Of a stretch of DNA of 64,000 nt, positions 56,522-64,000 are shown piece after piece; position 1 is the stretch's first letter; each line of letters opens with the position of its first letter. This DNA comes from Sphingomonas sp. H160509. GTDB lineage: Bacteria > Pseudomonadota > Alphaproteobacteria > Sphingomonadales > Sphingomonadaceae. A program made the translations under genes and the position numbers. The notes below the pieces were generated by a model that saw only the letters and a list, made by a program, of their open reading frames with translations, was not told the DNA's origin and did not search any database. Location: NCBI RefSeq assembly GCF_024124765.2, contig NZ_JAMXSR020000003.1:1-64000 (forward strand), in the 5' to 3' direction.

Positions 56522-56692
56522 TCAATCGAATGACGCTGGCCGCGGGTGTCTGACTAGTCGCTCGAACGCGATCTCAACGTCCTCGACGCCTGCCATATTC
56601 AGGGCGTCGAGGATCCCGCCGGACCGTCGACAAGAAGGTTCGTCATCAGCTGCCGGTGGTTGCGGCGTTCTGTCCTGCAGGTCGTCGGTCAT
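56522..56692 (-). CDS. Small hypothetical protein coupled to the membrane gene upstream
   Basis: A 56-residue acidic protein (LDALNMAGVEDVEIAFERLV near its middle) whose ATG 56692 overlaps the stop of the next gene upstream (ATGA). That overlap is the main support. Function unknown. Confidence 0.4.
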   Translation of the reverse strand: MTDDLQDRTPQPPAADDEPSCRRSGGILDALNMAGVEDVEIAFERLVRHPRPASFD

Positions 56693-56934
56693 GGGTTCAG
56701 CTGGCCTACTCTCGCCCTAGACGGCTGCGAGCGGTAGGGATGCCGATCGCACCATAACCGGTGGGCGATTACCAGCGCGAACCATGCCATCATCAACATC
56801 ACCAACGCGAGCACTGATACCGCGAGCAATATAACCAATCGTGGCTGATCATCGATCAGGGCGATCGAAAATGCCGCTGCCCGCTGCCCGCTGCCATAGG
56901 CCAAGGCACGGCCACTGCCAGCTGAAGAGGTCAC
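56689..56934 (-). CDS. Small membrane protein
   Basis: An 81-residue protein with one strong membrane helix (LVILLAVSVLALVMLMMAWF) and a basic C-terminal tail (AHRLWCDRHPYRSQPSRARV). It precedes and overlaps the small gene at 56522. No family recognised. Confidence 0.45.
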   Translation of the reverse strand: MTSSAGSGRALAYGSGQRAAAFSIALIDDQPRLVILLAVSVLALVMLMMAWFALVIAHRLWCDRHPYRSQPSRARVGQLNP

Positions 56935-57033
56935 TACGGACGGCGATATAGTGGAGCAGTTTCACTGGTTCGTGGCTCGTTCAAATGACGCCCTGGCTCG
57001 ACGCAATCCCGATCGAAATCATTGCGGCCTGCG

Positions 57034-57306
57034 CTAACGCGATTGCGCCGCTGCGATGAGCTCTCTTTGCTCCTCGTGAGTCGTATATCGGTCGGATTTG
57101 ATGCCGATAATGCCATCCGCTGTACCGTGTCCGGCCTTCACCAATGCTGCCCGGACGATGTTGCCAATTTTCCGGGATTGCGCTTCCGCTTCAAGGCTGG
57201 CGAGCATTGCATAAGGTAGATCGACGATGACCGGAATCATCCATTCTCCCGAGGTCGTACGCATCGGATAACCTGACGTCGGTCCATTCCAGTCGCTGCC
57301 GATCAT
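57034..57306 (-). CDS. Hypothetical small protein, possibly DNA-binding
   Basis: A 90-codon frame. Residues 23-60 (MIPVIVDLPYAMLASLEAEA, then RKIGNIVRAALVKAG) look like a strand followed by two helices, as in ribbon-helix-helix proteins. ATG 57240 is an alternative start inside it. No good ribosome binding site. Same direction as its neighbours. Confidence 0.4.
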   Translation of the reverse strand: MIGSDWNGPTSGYPMRTTSGEWMIPVIVDLPYAMLASLEAEAQSRKIGNIVRAALVKAGHGTADGIIGIKSDRYTTHEEQRELIAAAQSR

Positions 57307-57502
57307 CCATAGGCGATAATCAGTTGTGGGGTCGGCGGATGGGTAGGGCAGATCGGCAGGGTCAATTCTAACCGGCGTGTTGGGGGTACAGGCAGCGACA
57401 TAAGCTTCTCCTTAAATGATAGGGACGACGCGATATTGGGCGGAATCAAAGACCGTAGGTGCAGGAGGCTATCCCGGGCAGTGACAGAACGGTGCGCTTC
57501 GA

Positions 57503-58270
57503 TCAGAAGGTTGACTGGCCATTGGGTGTCAGCCGGACCGGCGGCACGGCGATCTCGACCATCGGTCCGCGGATCTGGATCACGGTGCCACAGTTGGTTT
57601 CTGTGCCGACGGCAAGGTCGCGGCGGAACGCTTCTTGAGTCCGCTGCTCAGCGACATTATCGGCACGCCGGGCGGCCTGTTGCGCCTGGAACGACGCGGG
57701 CGACCGAATGCGGTCCGGTCGATAGGCATAGACGGCGGTGCGGGTGGGCATGAGCGAGTTCCGGCTGAACAACCGTGCACCGATATCGCCCCTGGTCGCC
57801 AGCTCGGTATTGTCGAAGGTGATGGCAACAAAGCCGCCCATGACCTCGGAGGGGCTGCGGACACACACTGCCGACACTCCGGACCAGAAATGCTTGAAAC
57901 TGCCCCGTGGCGGCAGTCTGCGGTCCAGCACGCTGCGAGCTACCTCGCCGTCCTCCGGCTCGATGCGACCGCCCTTGGCGATGCATTCTCGCGCGAACAC
58001 TCCCCTGACCCGTTCGGCAGTGGCGGAGCCGTTGGCGGTAAGCTTCTCGGCAAAGAAACGATAGCCGATGATCTCGCTCTCGTCGCGTACCAGCGGATGA
58101 ATCTGCGGAGACGGATCGGAGGGCATCGACCCGCTGGTCTTCATTGCGGTGTTCCCGCCGATGATGGTCAGGAAGTCGGCGATTGCAGGCCCCGACGTCA
58201 CATCGCCGGGCGACGTGATTAGCAAAGCTGTGACGATCATTGTGATCGTGGCTGCAGAAACTGAGACCAT
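57503..58270 (-). CDS. Hypothetical exported protein
   Basis: Starts at ATG 58270, preceded by the very strong site AGGAGGTGCGT; a longer frame exists upstream. The N-terminal 20 residues (MVSVSAATITMIVTALLITS) are hydrophobic and act as a signal or anchor. The 255-residue product has cysteine pairs and strands such as VMGGFVAITFDNTELATRGD and ends GPMVEIAVPPVRLTPNGQ. I recognise no family. Length and codon pattern support a real gene. Confidence 0.6.
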   Translation of the reverse strand: MVSVSAATITMIVTALLITSPGDVTSGPAIADFLTIIGGNTAMKTSGSMPSDPSPQIHPLVRDESEIIGYRFFAEKLTANGSATAERVRGVFARECIAKGGRIEPEDGEVARSVLDRRLPPRGSFKHFWSGVSAVCVRSPSEVMGGFVAITFDNTELATRGDIGARLFSRNSLMPTRTAVYAYRPDRIRSPASFQAQQAARRADNVAEQRTQEAFRRDLAVGTETNCGTVIQIRGPMVEIAVPPVRLTPNGQSTF

Positions 58271-58899
58271 ACGCACCTCCTCCTGTCGTCTGGAGGCGGT
58301 TCCCGGCCTGTGGAGCCGGGTGTTCGTAACCCTGCATTGCACAAGGCGCCGCCACCTTTAGGCGAGCCTTGGACATGCGTGACGGCCACCCGGCCGACAT
58401 CCGTTGTCGACCGGCTGCAATGACCTGAGGTTACGACGCCTCACCCCCGGGACTGACCAGACGGCGATACCAAGCTAACACGACTGGTGATAAGTAAGAA
58501 TGGCAGTTCGGATAATTCTGATGCCGAAGGGTGATTTTTGGAGCATTCCCTCCTAGCATATCTGATCGTTTGCAACCGACCGAAAGACACGGCAATTTAT
58601 GAGGCGGTCATTTCATACATTCGCAACCGATTAAGCAAGAACACGTCCTCGATACGTATCGCCAGCCCCGCGCCAATGCACGATGTGCTCGTCTTGGTTC
58701 AGCGCCAGACGAATACCGCGGACCACAGGTGGTGCGCTTGGCCTGCGAAGGCCCAGCCCCCTGCCTGAAGCCATCGCCGTTCGTAAGTTCGGGACGGGTC
58801 GCAGCAGATAACGAGATCAGACGCAGCCAACGAGCGTGACGCCGTCGTTCAACAGGGTCGTACGTCGGCTCCAGCAATGGGGGCACATTCTGAACACGT
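58271..58899. other. Sparse stretch, one doubtful frame
   Basis: About 630 bases. One plus-strand frame (58538-58768) begins MEHSLLAYLIVCNRPKDTAI and could be the start of a small protein, but it degenerates after about 45 residues. Nothing else is seen. Confidence 0.3.
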
Positions 58900-59163
58900 T
58901 TAGACAGCGTAGACTGCCCTACCGGATATGCTCGTGCTGCGTTCCAAGGCCCCCAACATGCGATCAATCATGTCTATGGTTTCTTGAAGATAATCCTGGT
59001 CAATCCATTTCGTCGCGCTTGCCAACGCGTCTACCGAGCGCCTTCGACTGCGCATCAAATATTTGAAGCGTGCTCGATCGGCCTCTGGTAACCGCTCAAA
59101 TCGCTCAGCCTCCGCTGCATGCGATGGGGTCGGATACATTTTCTCGAACTGAATGATATCCAT
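58900..59163 (-). CDS. Hypothetical small helical protein
   Basis: An 87-residue, charged, mostly helical protein (PSHAAEAERFERLPEADRAR, DYLQETIDMIDRMLGALERS). The ATG has no clear ribosome binding site. Amino-acid balance looks like a real gene, but no family is recognised. Confidence 0.4.
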   Translation of the reverse strand: MDIIQFEKMYPTPSHAAEAERFERLPEADRARFKYLMRSRRRSVDALASATKWIDQDYLQETIDMIDRMLGALERSTSISGRAVYAV

Positions 59164-59753
59164 TATACTACTACTAAGGCTAGGCGAGAGTTATCGCGTC
59201 AACCGTAGCGGTAACGACGCAGCACTCAACCGCAATACGATCGCTGAGAGCACTGATAGGATAATCAATATAGATAGTCCGCGCTCAGCCGGCCATGCTC
59301 AGCAACGGTCTCTCACCGCCCAGAAGTCGCGGTCCCTCATCGTATATCAAGGTGAGTAGCACGCTTTTTGCCAACAGCAGATTGCTAACGAAGTTTTCCA
59401 GCGTCGATCTGTCTGCTTACGCGCCAGAAACTTCAATCATTAACGAACCTGCTCACGCTGAGGCATAGTGTTGGAGACATTCGCGGAGCCTACGCGCAAA
59501 TGACAAAGTTGGACGCAAATCAGTCTGCGTCATAAGCCGGAGCAGTGCGTGCCTCATGCCGTGGGCCCATCACTATACTGCGAATTATGAAAGTGGTGCC
59601 GCTTAGGACGCGAAAAAAAAAGTATTGTTGCCATAGTTTACTTGGTTTAATAGCTAACGCTTACGACGCGGTATAGACGGACTCGTTAACTCCATCGTCC
59701 GGCAAATATTTCCTGAATAGACTAAGCCGACCAACGATATGGAACGATCCGCG
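59164..59753. other. Intergenic stretch
   Basis: About 590 bases without a gene; includes an eight-A run near 59620 and mixed composition. No RNA gene is seen. Confidence 0.35.
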
Positions 59754-60302
59754 TCACCGTGCTAGTGGTACATATGCGTCGATGAGCGCACCAACGTAGT
59801 CCGGATGCGGGCCGCTAAGCCCTGTGACTGGCCTTCGCGCATAGATAAAACCAGCCACTGGGTATATACCACCACCAAGCCCATTGGCGTCCCGATACCA
59901 AACCTTGACTTTACTCCAGTTATTTTCGTCAGAGACGTCGAACAACGTTACGTCTTGCTCCGTGTGTCCACGTTTTCCATTCTGCCGCGACCAATTGGCA
60001 TGGGTCAACATTAATACTCGTTTTTCTACTACTCGACTGACTACCGCTACGTGCCCTAATGGTAACTTTGCTATTCTCGGGAACACAATTACCGCACCTT
60101 GACGCGGGACATGGCCGCGTTGGTACCGACCGTCCGCCTTCTCCCACCAAGTCCAAGCGTCGCCATAAATTTCTATGCCAGACGCTGCGCGCGCGAAGGG
60201 GACGCACTCCCCAACATAACGGAGCAAACTAGCTGCCGATGCAACCGTCGGCGGCGCTAGAACTAGCAACGCAACCGATAACGAGGCAACCCAGCGGCTC
60301 AT
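59754..60302 (-). CDS. CHAP-domain amidase or endopeptidase, exported
   Basis: A probable peptidoglycan hydrolase, 182 residues. Residues 1-23 form a signal peptide (LSVALLVLAPPTVASA). The CHAP catalytic cysteine is in GECVPFARAASG, the histidine in LPLGHVAVVSRVV, and a polar third residue in LMLTHANWSRQNGKR. The domain normally cleaves amide or peptide bonds in murein. A single-domain protein, not linked to its neighbours. Confidence 0.85.
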   Translation of the reverse strand: MSRWVASLSVALLVLAPPTVASAASLLRYVGECVPFARAASGIEIYGDAWTWWEKADGRYQRGHVPRQGAVIVFPRIAKLPLGHVAVVSRVVEKRVLMLTHANWSRQNGKRGHTEQDVTLFDVSDENNWSKVKVWYRDANGLGGGIYPVAGFIYARRPVTGLSGPHPDYVGALIDAYVPLAR

Positions 60303-60509
60303 AGCAGGCTCTTCAATACGCTTTTTGGAATGCAGACCCTAGAGGGGAACCAGTAGCTTGGTCGAGCAAATTGCGAGTATTCCAAATGAACCTGAACACG
60401 TTCAGGTCTGCAACATCATCGTTGAATTCAGATGCTTGGTCGATTGCTCGAATCTACGCCTTCCGTTTTCACTCGCTAGTTTATAGATCGTCCGCCAAAG
60501 GGATTCACG

Positions 60510-60872
60510 ATGGCGATCATAACCGAAACGGCGTTGCAGAGTGACTGGTTCTACCTTGCACAGGAGCAGCTCTTGGATCCAGCGGCTACTTCGTTTTTCA
60601 CGTTGCAAGACGGTCGTATAACGTCAAACGGCAGGGTGGACGCAGTAGGCACGTACCTCATCGCTGGCAGCAAGGCAGTGCTAACTTTCACGCGGAAAGA
60701 TGCCCCGGACTTTATCATGACGCTCACGGCGACATCTAAAGTATTCAATGAAGCTACGGCGATGTTGCAGGCGGATGCAAGGTATCGGATCGCCGGTGTA
60801 AATGGCCTTGCGGCTTACCAAGGAACGCTCGTTCGACGCGTTACCGAATTTCGAACAAAAAAGAAGCCTTAG
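60510..60872 (+). CDS. Hypothetical protein
   Basis: A 120-residue, probably cytoplasmic protein rich in short strands (RITSNGRVDAVGTYLIAGSK, DFIMTLTATSKVFNEATAML). AAGGGA precedes the ATG. No family recognised. Confidence 0.45.
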   Translation: MAIITETALQSDWFYLAQEQLLDPAATSFFTLQDGRITSNGRVDAVGTYLIAGSKAVLTFTRKDAPDFIMTLTATSKVFNEATAMLQADARYRIAGVNGLAAYQGTLVRRVTEFRTKKKP

Positions 60873-62061
60873 CTCGGATACGCTGACATCGGAACCTGAC
60901 GGAATTGGCGCTCCGCGTCGTTTTACCTGATAATGATAAGTCGAAGAGCATTAGAATCATAGGGTATGCTGCGCCCCTTTAACGTGATATTCGTGCTACG
61001 AGCTAAGATGAAGAATCAGCACGATAGGAACGCAATTACTATATAGCCCGAGCGCGGTATGCAGCTGGGCAGCGTCATCCCCGAAAGCGCGCCTGATAAG
61101 CCTTCCGTTGACGGAAGACGAGGCAGCCGTGGTCTTCTTAGGAGATGCACGGAAACGGAGCTTGTAGCTTGCTCGCCTTTTCTAAACTGCAGGAATTTTC
61201 AAAGAAATAGGCGATGACTCACCTAGTCGTACGTATGTCTCGGCTTAATTTAGATAAAATTGGTGTTGGCCAACAGTTTCAGATCGAGCGACACCCTCCA
61301 GTTCGCAGAAACAAGTTGCTAGTATCTCTGTTCCGGAACGAGGTCGGCATCTGGATAAATCTGTGAAGGGAGAAAATCACGTAAGTGATAGTGCCCCCCC
61401 CTAAAGCACCATAAATTACTAACAGCAGCAAAGCTGAAGTCGACTACTTGGCTGCCTATAGGTACCCTTAGTGCGCTATGACGCGTCGTATATTTACGTT
61501 ATATCTTAGACACGGTCAGTAACAAAAGCATTTTACCATAACGCCCGCAGTACTTGATCGCGCTCCTCGGTATATGGACAACAGTCCAAACTACCGCTTT
61601 TCTTGTTACCAGCTTCAGTCCCCTCGGCTGACGCCTGTTCGCACTGAGCGGCAAAATCTGGCACCTAATCCTCCTAGATTTTTATACTCAACTCTAAGCG
61701 AACATATCTATAATAAAATTTAGCTTTATTAAGGCAGCTGAATAATGGTCTAAGCCTTTAGTATTATAGTCCCGTTAGATTGAATTCCCATCCAGCCTTA
61801 CCCCGTCCTTAATGTTCCTTAACCCCAAGTCCGATGTAACCCGGCGCGACGTCCGGTGTACGGGCCTCGCACTTTGAGAAGGGCGGAACCCACTTGGCCA
61901 GGTGGAACACCTTGCGACTTAGACGGGTCCAGCATGCGACTTTGGTAACGCCACATCAATAGAGGTGTCGTAACCACGCCTTGCCCAACAACTAGAACAA
62001 TGGCATTTGCCGCCCCCTCACCTAACGATCGTCGAGCCTGTCTCGGACAAGGAGGCTGACT
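60873..62061. other. Long gene-poor region upstream of galU
   Basis: Nearly 1.2 kb without an open frame longer than 60 codons, and lower in G+C than the gene-rich parts, including a nine-C run near 61388. No RNA gene could be recognised by eye. It may be degraded or newly acquired DNA. Confidence 0.4.
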
Positions 62062-62103
62062 ATGTTTAAGTTCTGGAAAGAGCGCATAGTGCTGAGCTAT
62101 TAG
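62062..62103 (+). other. 13-codon open frame with strong ribosome binding site
   Basis: AAGGAGG, six bases, then ATG and the peptide MFKFWKERIVLSY, ending at 62103, one base before the galU stop on the other strand. It may be a translated micropeptide or the scar of a longer gene. Confidence 0.3.
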
Positions 62104-62976
62104 TCAGGCGTGCAGCAACCTGGTAGCGAACTCTCTTATTGCCGGTCCGATATCACCACGCGCCAGCGCAATCGCAAGATTCGCCTGAATGTAGCCAGCC
62201 TTGTCGCCGCAGTCATAGCGCTGGCCGTCGAAGGTGAAGCCGTGAAACGACTGGTTGCCGATCAGCTGCGCCATCGCGTCGGTCAGCTGGATTTCGCCAC
62301 CAGCACCCTTTTGCTGAGTTTCCAGGATCCGCATCACTTCCGGCTGAAGGATGTAGCGCCCCGGGATCATTAGGTTCGACGGCGCAGTGCCACGCTTGGG
62401 CTTTTCGATGAGCGCGGTCACTTCGGTCAGCCGACCGTCGATCGCGCCTGGCGAGATGATGCCGTATTTGTCAGTTTCCGAATCGGGCACTTCGAGCGCG
62501 CCGATTACGTTACCGCCGACCTGATTATACGCTTCGACCATCTGCTTCATGAAGCCGGGCTTACCAACCATCAGCTCGTCGGGGAGCAGGACGGCGAAAG
62601 GTTCGTCGCCGACGATTTCACGGGCACACCAGACCGCGTGGCCCAAGCCAAGCGGCTCCTGCTGACGGACATAGACCGGCGAACCGGGCTTCATCCGGAT
62701 ATTGCTGATCGCATCCAGCGACTTGCCGCGCGACCGCATCGTATCCTCGAGCTCGTACGAGATGTCGAAATGATCCTCCAGCGCGCCCTTGTTGCGGCCC
62801 GTCACAAAGATGATCTGTTCGATCCCCGCCTCAAGCGCTTCCTCGACGGCGTACTGAATCAGGGGCTTGTCGACGACAGTGAGCATTTCCTTCGGCATGG
62901 CCTTGGTCGCCGGAAGAAAGCGCGTACCCAGTCCAGCGACCGGAAATACGGCCTTGCGCAGCGGTTTTATCGTCAT
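62104..62976 (-). CDS. galU: UTP-glucose-1-phosphate uridylyltransferase
   Basis: Makes UDP-glucose from UTP and glucose-1-phosphate, the precursor for ugd and for polysaccharide backbones. The 290-residue product is intact, with the motifs GLGTRFLPATKAMPKEMLTV, LPDELMVG, EVPDSETDKYGII, the lysine-bearing ALIEKPKRGTAPSNLMIPGR and TDAMAQLIGNQSFHGFTFDG. AGGAGA precedes ATG 62976 by four bases. It stands alone, about 27 kb from the rml operon, so supply of UDP-glucose is not locally clustered with the polysaccharide genes. Confidence 0.95.
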   Translation of the reverse strand: MTIKPLRKAVFPVAGLGTRFLPATKAMPKEMLTVVDKPLIQYAVEEALEAGIEQIIFVTGRNKGALEDHFDISYELEDTMRSRGKSLDAISNIRMKPGSPVYVRQQEPLGLGHAVWCAREIVGDEPFAVLLPDELMVGKPGFMKQMVEAYNQVGGNVIGALEVPDSETDKYGIISPGAIDGRLTEVTALIEKPKRGTAPSNLMIPGRYILQPEVMRILETQQKGAGGEIQLTDAMAQLIGNQSFHGFTFDGQRYDCGDKAGYIQANLAIALARGDIGPAIREFATRLLHA

Positions 62977-64000
62977 GTTATCTCCTGTAGATCATAACTC
63001 TACTATCGGCCTACACGACCACTGCCAACCCAACGCAGAGTGATGTTGCACATGGAATCCGGCAAAAATGTGCCCTATTTAATCAGTTGGCGACCAATTG
63101 GGAAAACAGGGTATTCCCATAACCAGTTGATCTGCCTGGATTTTTAGACCGTCCATGTCTTAGCATTGACTCAAATGCCCAAGCTGGGGGCGATAAGGCG
63201 TTAGCTCGTGGATAACGAGTTGGCTTGATAGCGAGGTGTCAACGATACACATTGGGCATTGCTCATTCAGCCCATAGAACCTCTAGCTGCAGGCCAATAA
63301 GTCCGAGCGCGTTGTCAGGCCGACCATCACCGGTTAGTTGCTAAGGGATCGCCATGCGCACTCGCGCCGTCAGCGCGCTCGCGGTCTTCGCGACTGCGCT
63401 TTGCTAGCCGATCATTGCGGTACAATTGACACACCTTCCCCAGGTTGATGCCTTCGCGCTCACGCTGATCGGGATCTCCAACCATCGATAGTCGAACCAA
63501 CGGCGCTGGTTGGCAGTCCCAAACATCTGCGCGCGAACAACGCCGTTTGCATGTGGAGCGGTACATATTGCCATGCCAACCAATTTGCAGCGTGATCAGC
63601 CTCAAGACTGGACGTTTTGAGAAGCCGGGATTAGGCACCGATTCCCTACTGCAACGTAGCGATCTCAGACCAGCTCGGTTTCTCCCAGTAGAGTTTGTTT
63701 CGCTTACCGAAAGCTTTCGGCATACTACGCCGCCTTCATGCGAGCCTCATGCTCGCGAGCGCAATATGGTCTGATCTTGTTAACCAGTGTAACTGTATCA
63801 CATATTTTAGTCTAGCGAATAGTATTACCGATATTTTATTATTCCGGTAGCACGTAGAGTATAATGCCACCTTTCCCGTACGGTTCACTTGGCTCGGCAG
63901 TTTCCCAGGGTATGGTCGCCGGATGCAAAATCGAGAGTAACAATTAGTTAGTTTGCGGATTCATATTGATGTATGTTAGAGCCTACACTGTCGCATAACC
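62977..64000. other. Gene-poor region to the window end
   Basis: About 1 kb without a credible gene; minus-strand frames at 63327-63638 have no start signal or family features. The first 50 bases hold the galU promoter region. The last 250 bases are A+T-rich. Confidence 0.35.

Noticed and set aside
58538-58768. Possible small gene
   Set aside because: First 45 residues look natural but no ribosome binding site exists and the rest is low-quality; noted in the intergenic entry instead.
63327-63638. 103-codon minus-strand frame
   Set aside because: No start signal, no recognisable domain, cysteine- and arginine-rich.
1-64000. CRISPR arrays, rRNA and tRNA genes
   Set aside because: No regularly spaced repeats, no rRNA-like stretch and no cloverleaf could be found by eye; tRNA genes could still be missed.

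Overview
The window looks like DNA from an alphaproteobacterium of the Sphingomonas group. The base composition is about 60-65% G+C. The UDP-sugar and dTDP-rhamnose genes, the Wza/Wzc/Wzx/Wzy export genes, the protealysin/emfourin pair and the MobF relaxase all read like sphingomonad proteins. This is judged from protein character only; no database search was possible. Many genes are interrupted by single-base indels, mostly in homopolymer runs of C, G, A or T, while protein similarity continues in another frame on the far side. I count about forty such breaks, so most interrupted genes are described as single frameshifted genes. The pattern suggests uncorrected sequencing error more than gene decay, but the two cannot be told apart here.

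Layout. 1-3.8 kb: the end of a sugar-phosphate transferase, a small membrane protein, a PilZ (c-di-GMP binding) membrane protein, UDP-glucose dehydrogenase and a UDP-glucuronate 4-epimerase. 3.9-10.6 kb: a serralysin-type M10 metalloprotease, an outer-membrane barrel, a PPP-family phosphatase and several small sphingomonad-type proteins. One of these carries the same C-terminal module as the protease. 10.7-14.4 kb: a small island with a tyrosine recombinase, an A+T-rich acyltransferase, an intact IS5/IS427-type element and remnants of an IS3 element, DoxX and ChrA. 14.4-35.8 kb: the main exopolysaccharide locus. It holds the priming transferase, four glycosyltransferases, two acyltransferases, a Wzy-like polymerase and, on the other strand, a methyltransferase, an O-antigen-ligase-like protein, Wza, Wzc with a tyrosine-rich tail, Wzx and a Tat-exported beta-helix protein, followed by rmlCBDA on the plus strand. 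35.8-41.1 kb: an IS481 remnant joined in frame to a large autotransporter adhesin that has lost its N-terminus. 41.3-46.6 kb: an HNH protein, a minus-strand operon encoding a small membrane protein, a lipoprotein, a membrane protein, a protealysin-like M4 protease and its emfourin-type inhibitor, preceded by a nuclease fragment, then a small exported protein and a lipoprotein. 46.7-50.6 kb: an IS3 element, further IS debris and a higBA toxin-antitoxin operon with paired operators. 51-55.6 kb: a mobilisation module (MobF relaxase, membrane-bound accessory protein, divergent XRE regulator, small membrane protein). 55.6-64 kb: sparsely coding DNA with a few small proteins, a CHAP amidase and an intact galU.

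How the genes fit together. galU makes UDP-glucose, ugd oxidises it to UDP-glucuronate and the epimerase converts that to UDP-galacturonate; rmlA-D make dTDP-L-rhamnose. The transferases would assemble an acylated, possibly uronic-acid- and rhamnose-containing repeat on undecaprenyl phosphate. Wzx would flip it, Wzy polymerise it and Wzc/Wza export it. The beta-helix protein, translationally coupled to Wzx, may cut or modify the polymer. The PilZ protein just upstream of ugd suggests c-di-GMP control of precursor supply. The best candidates for an under-described system are the six-part protease/inhibitor locus at 42.0-45.8 kb and the duplicated C-terminal module shared by the M10 protease and its neighbour.
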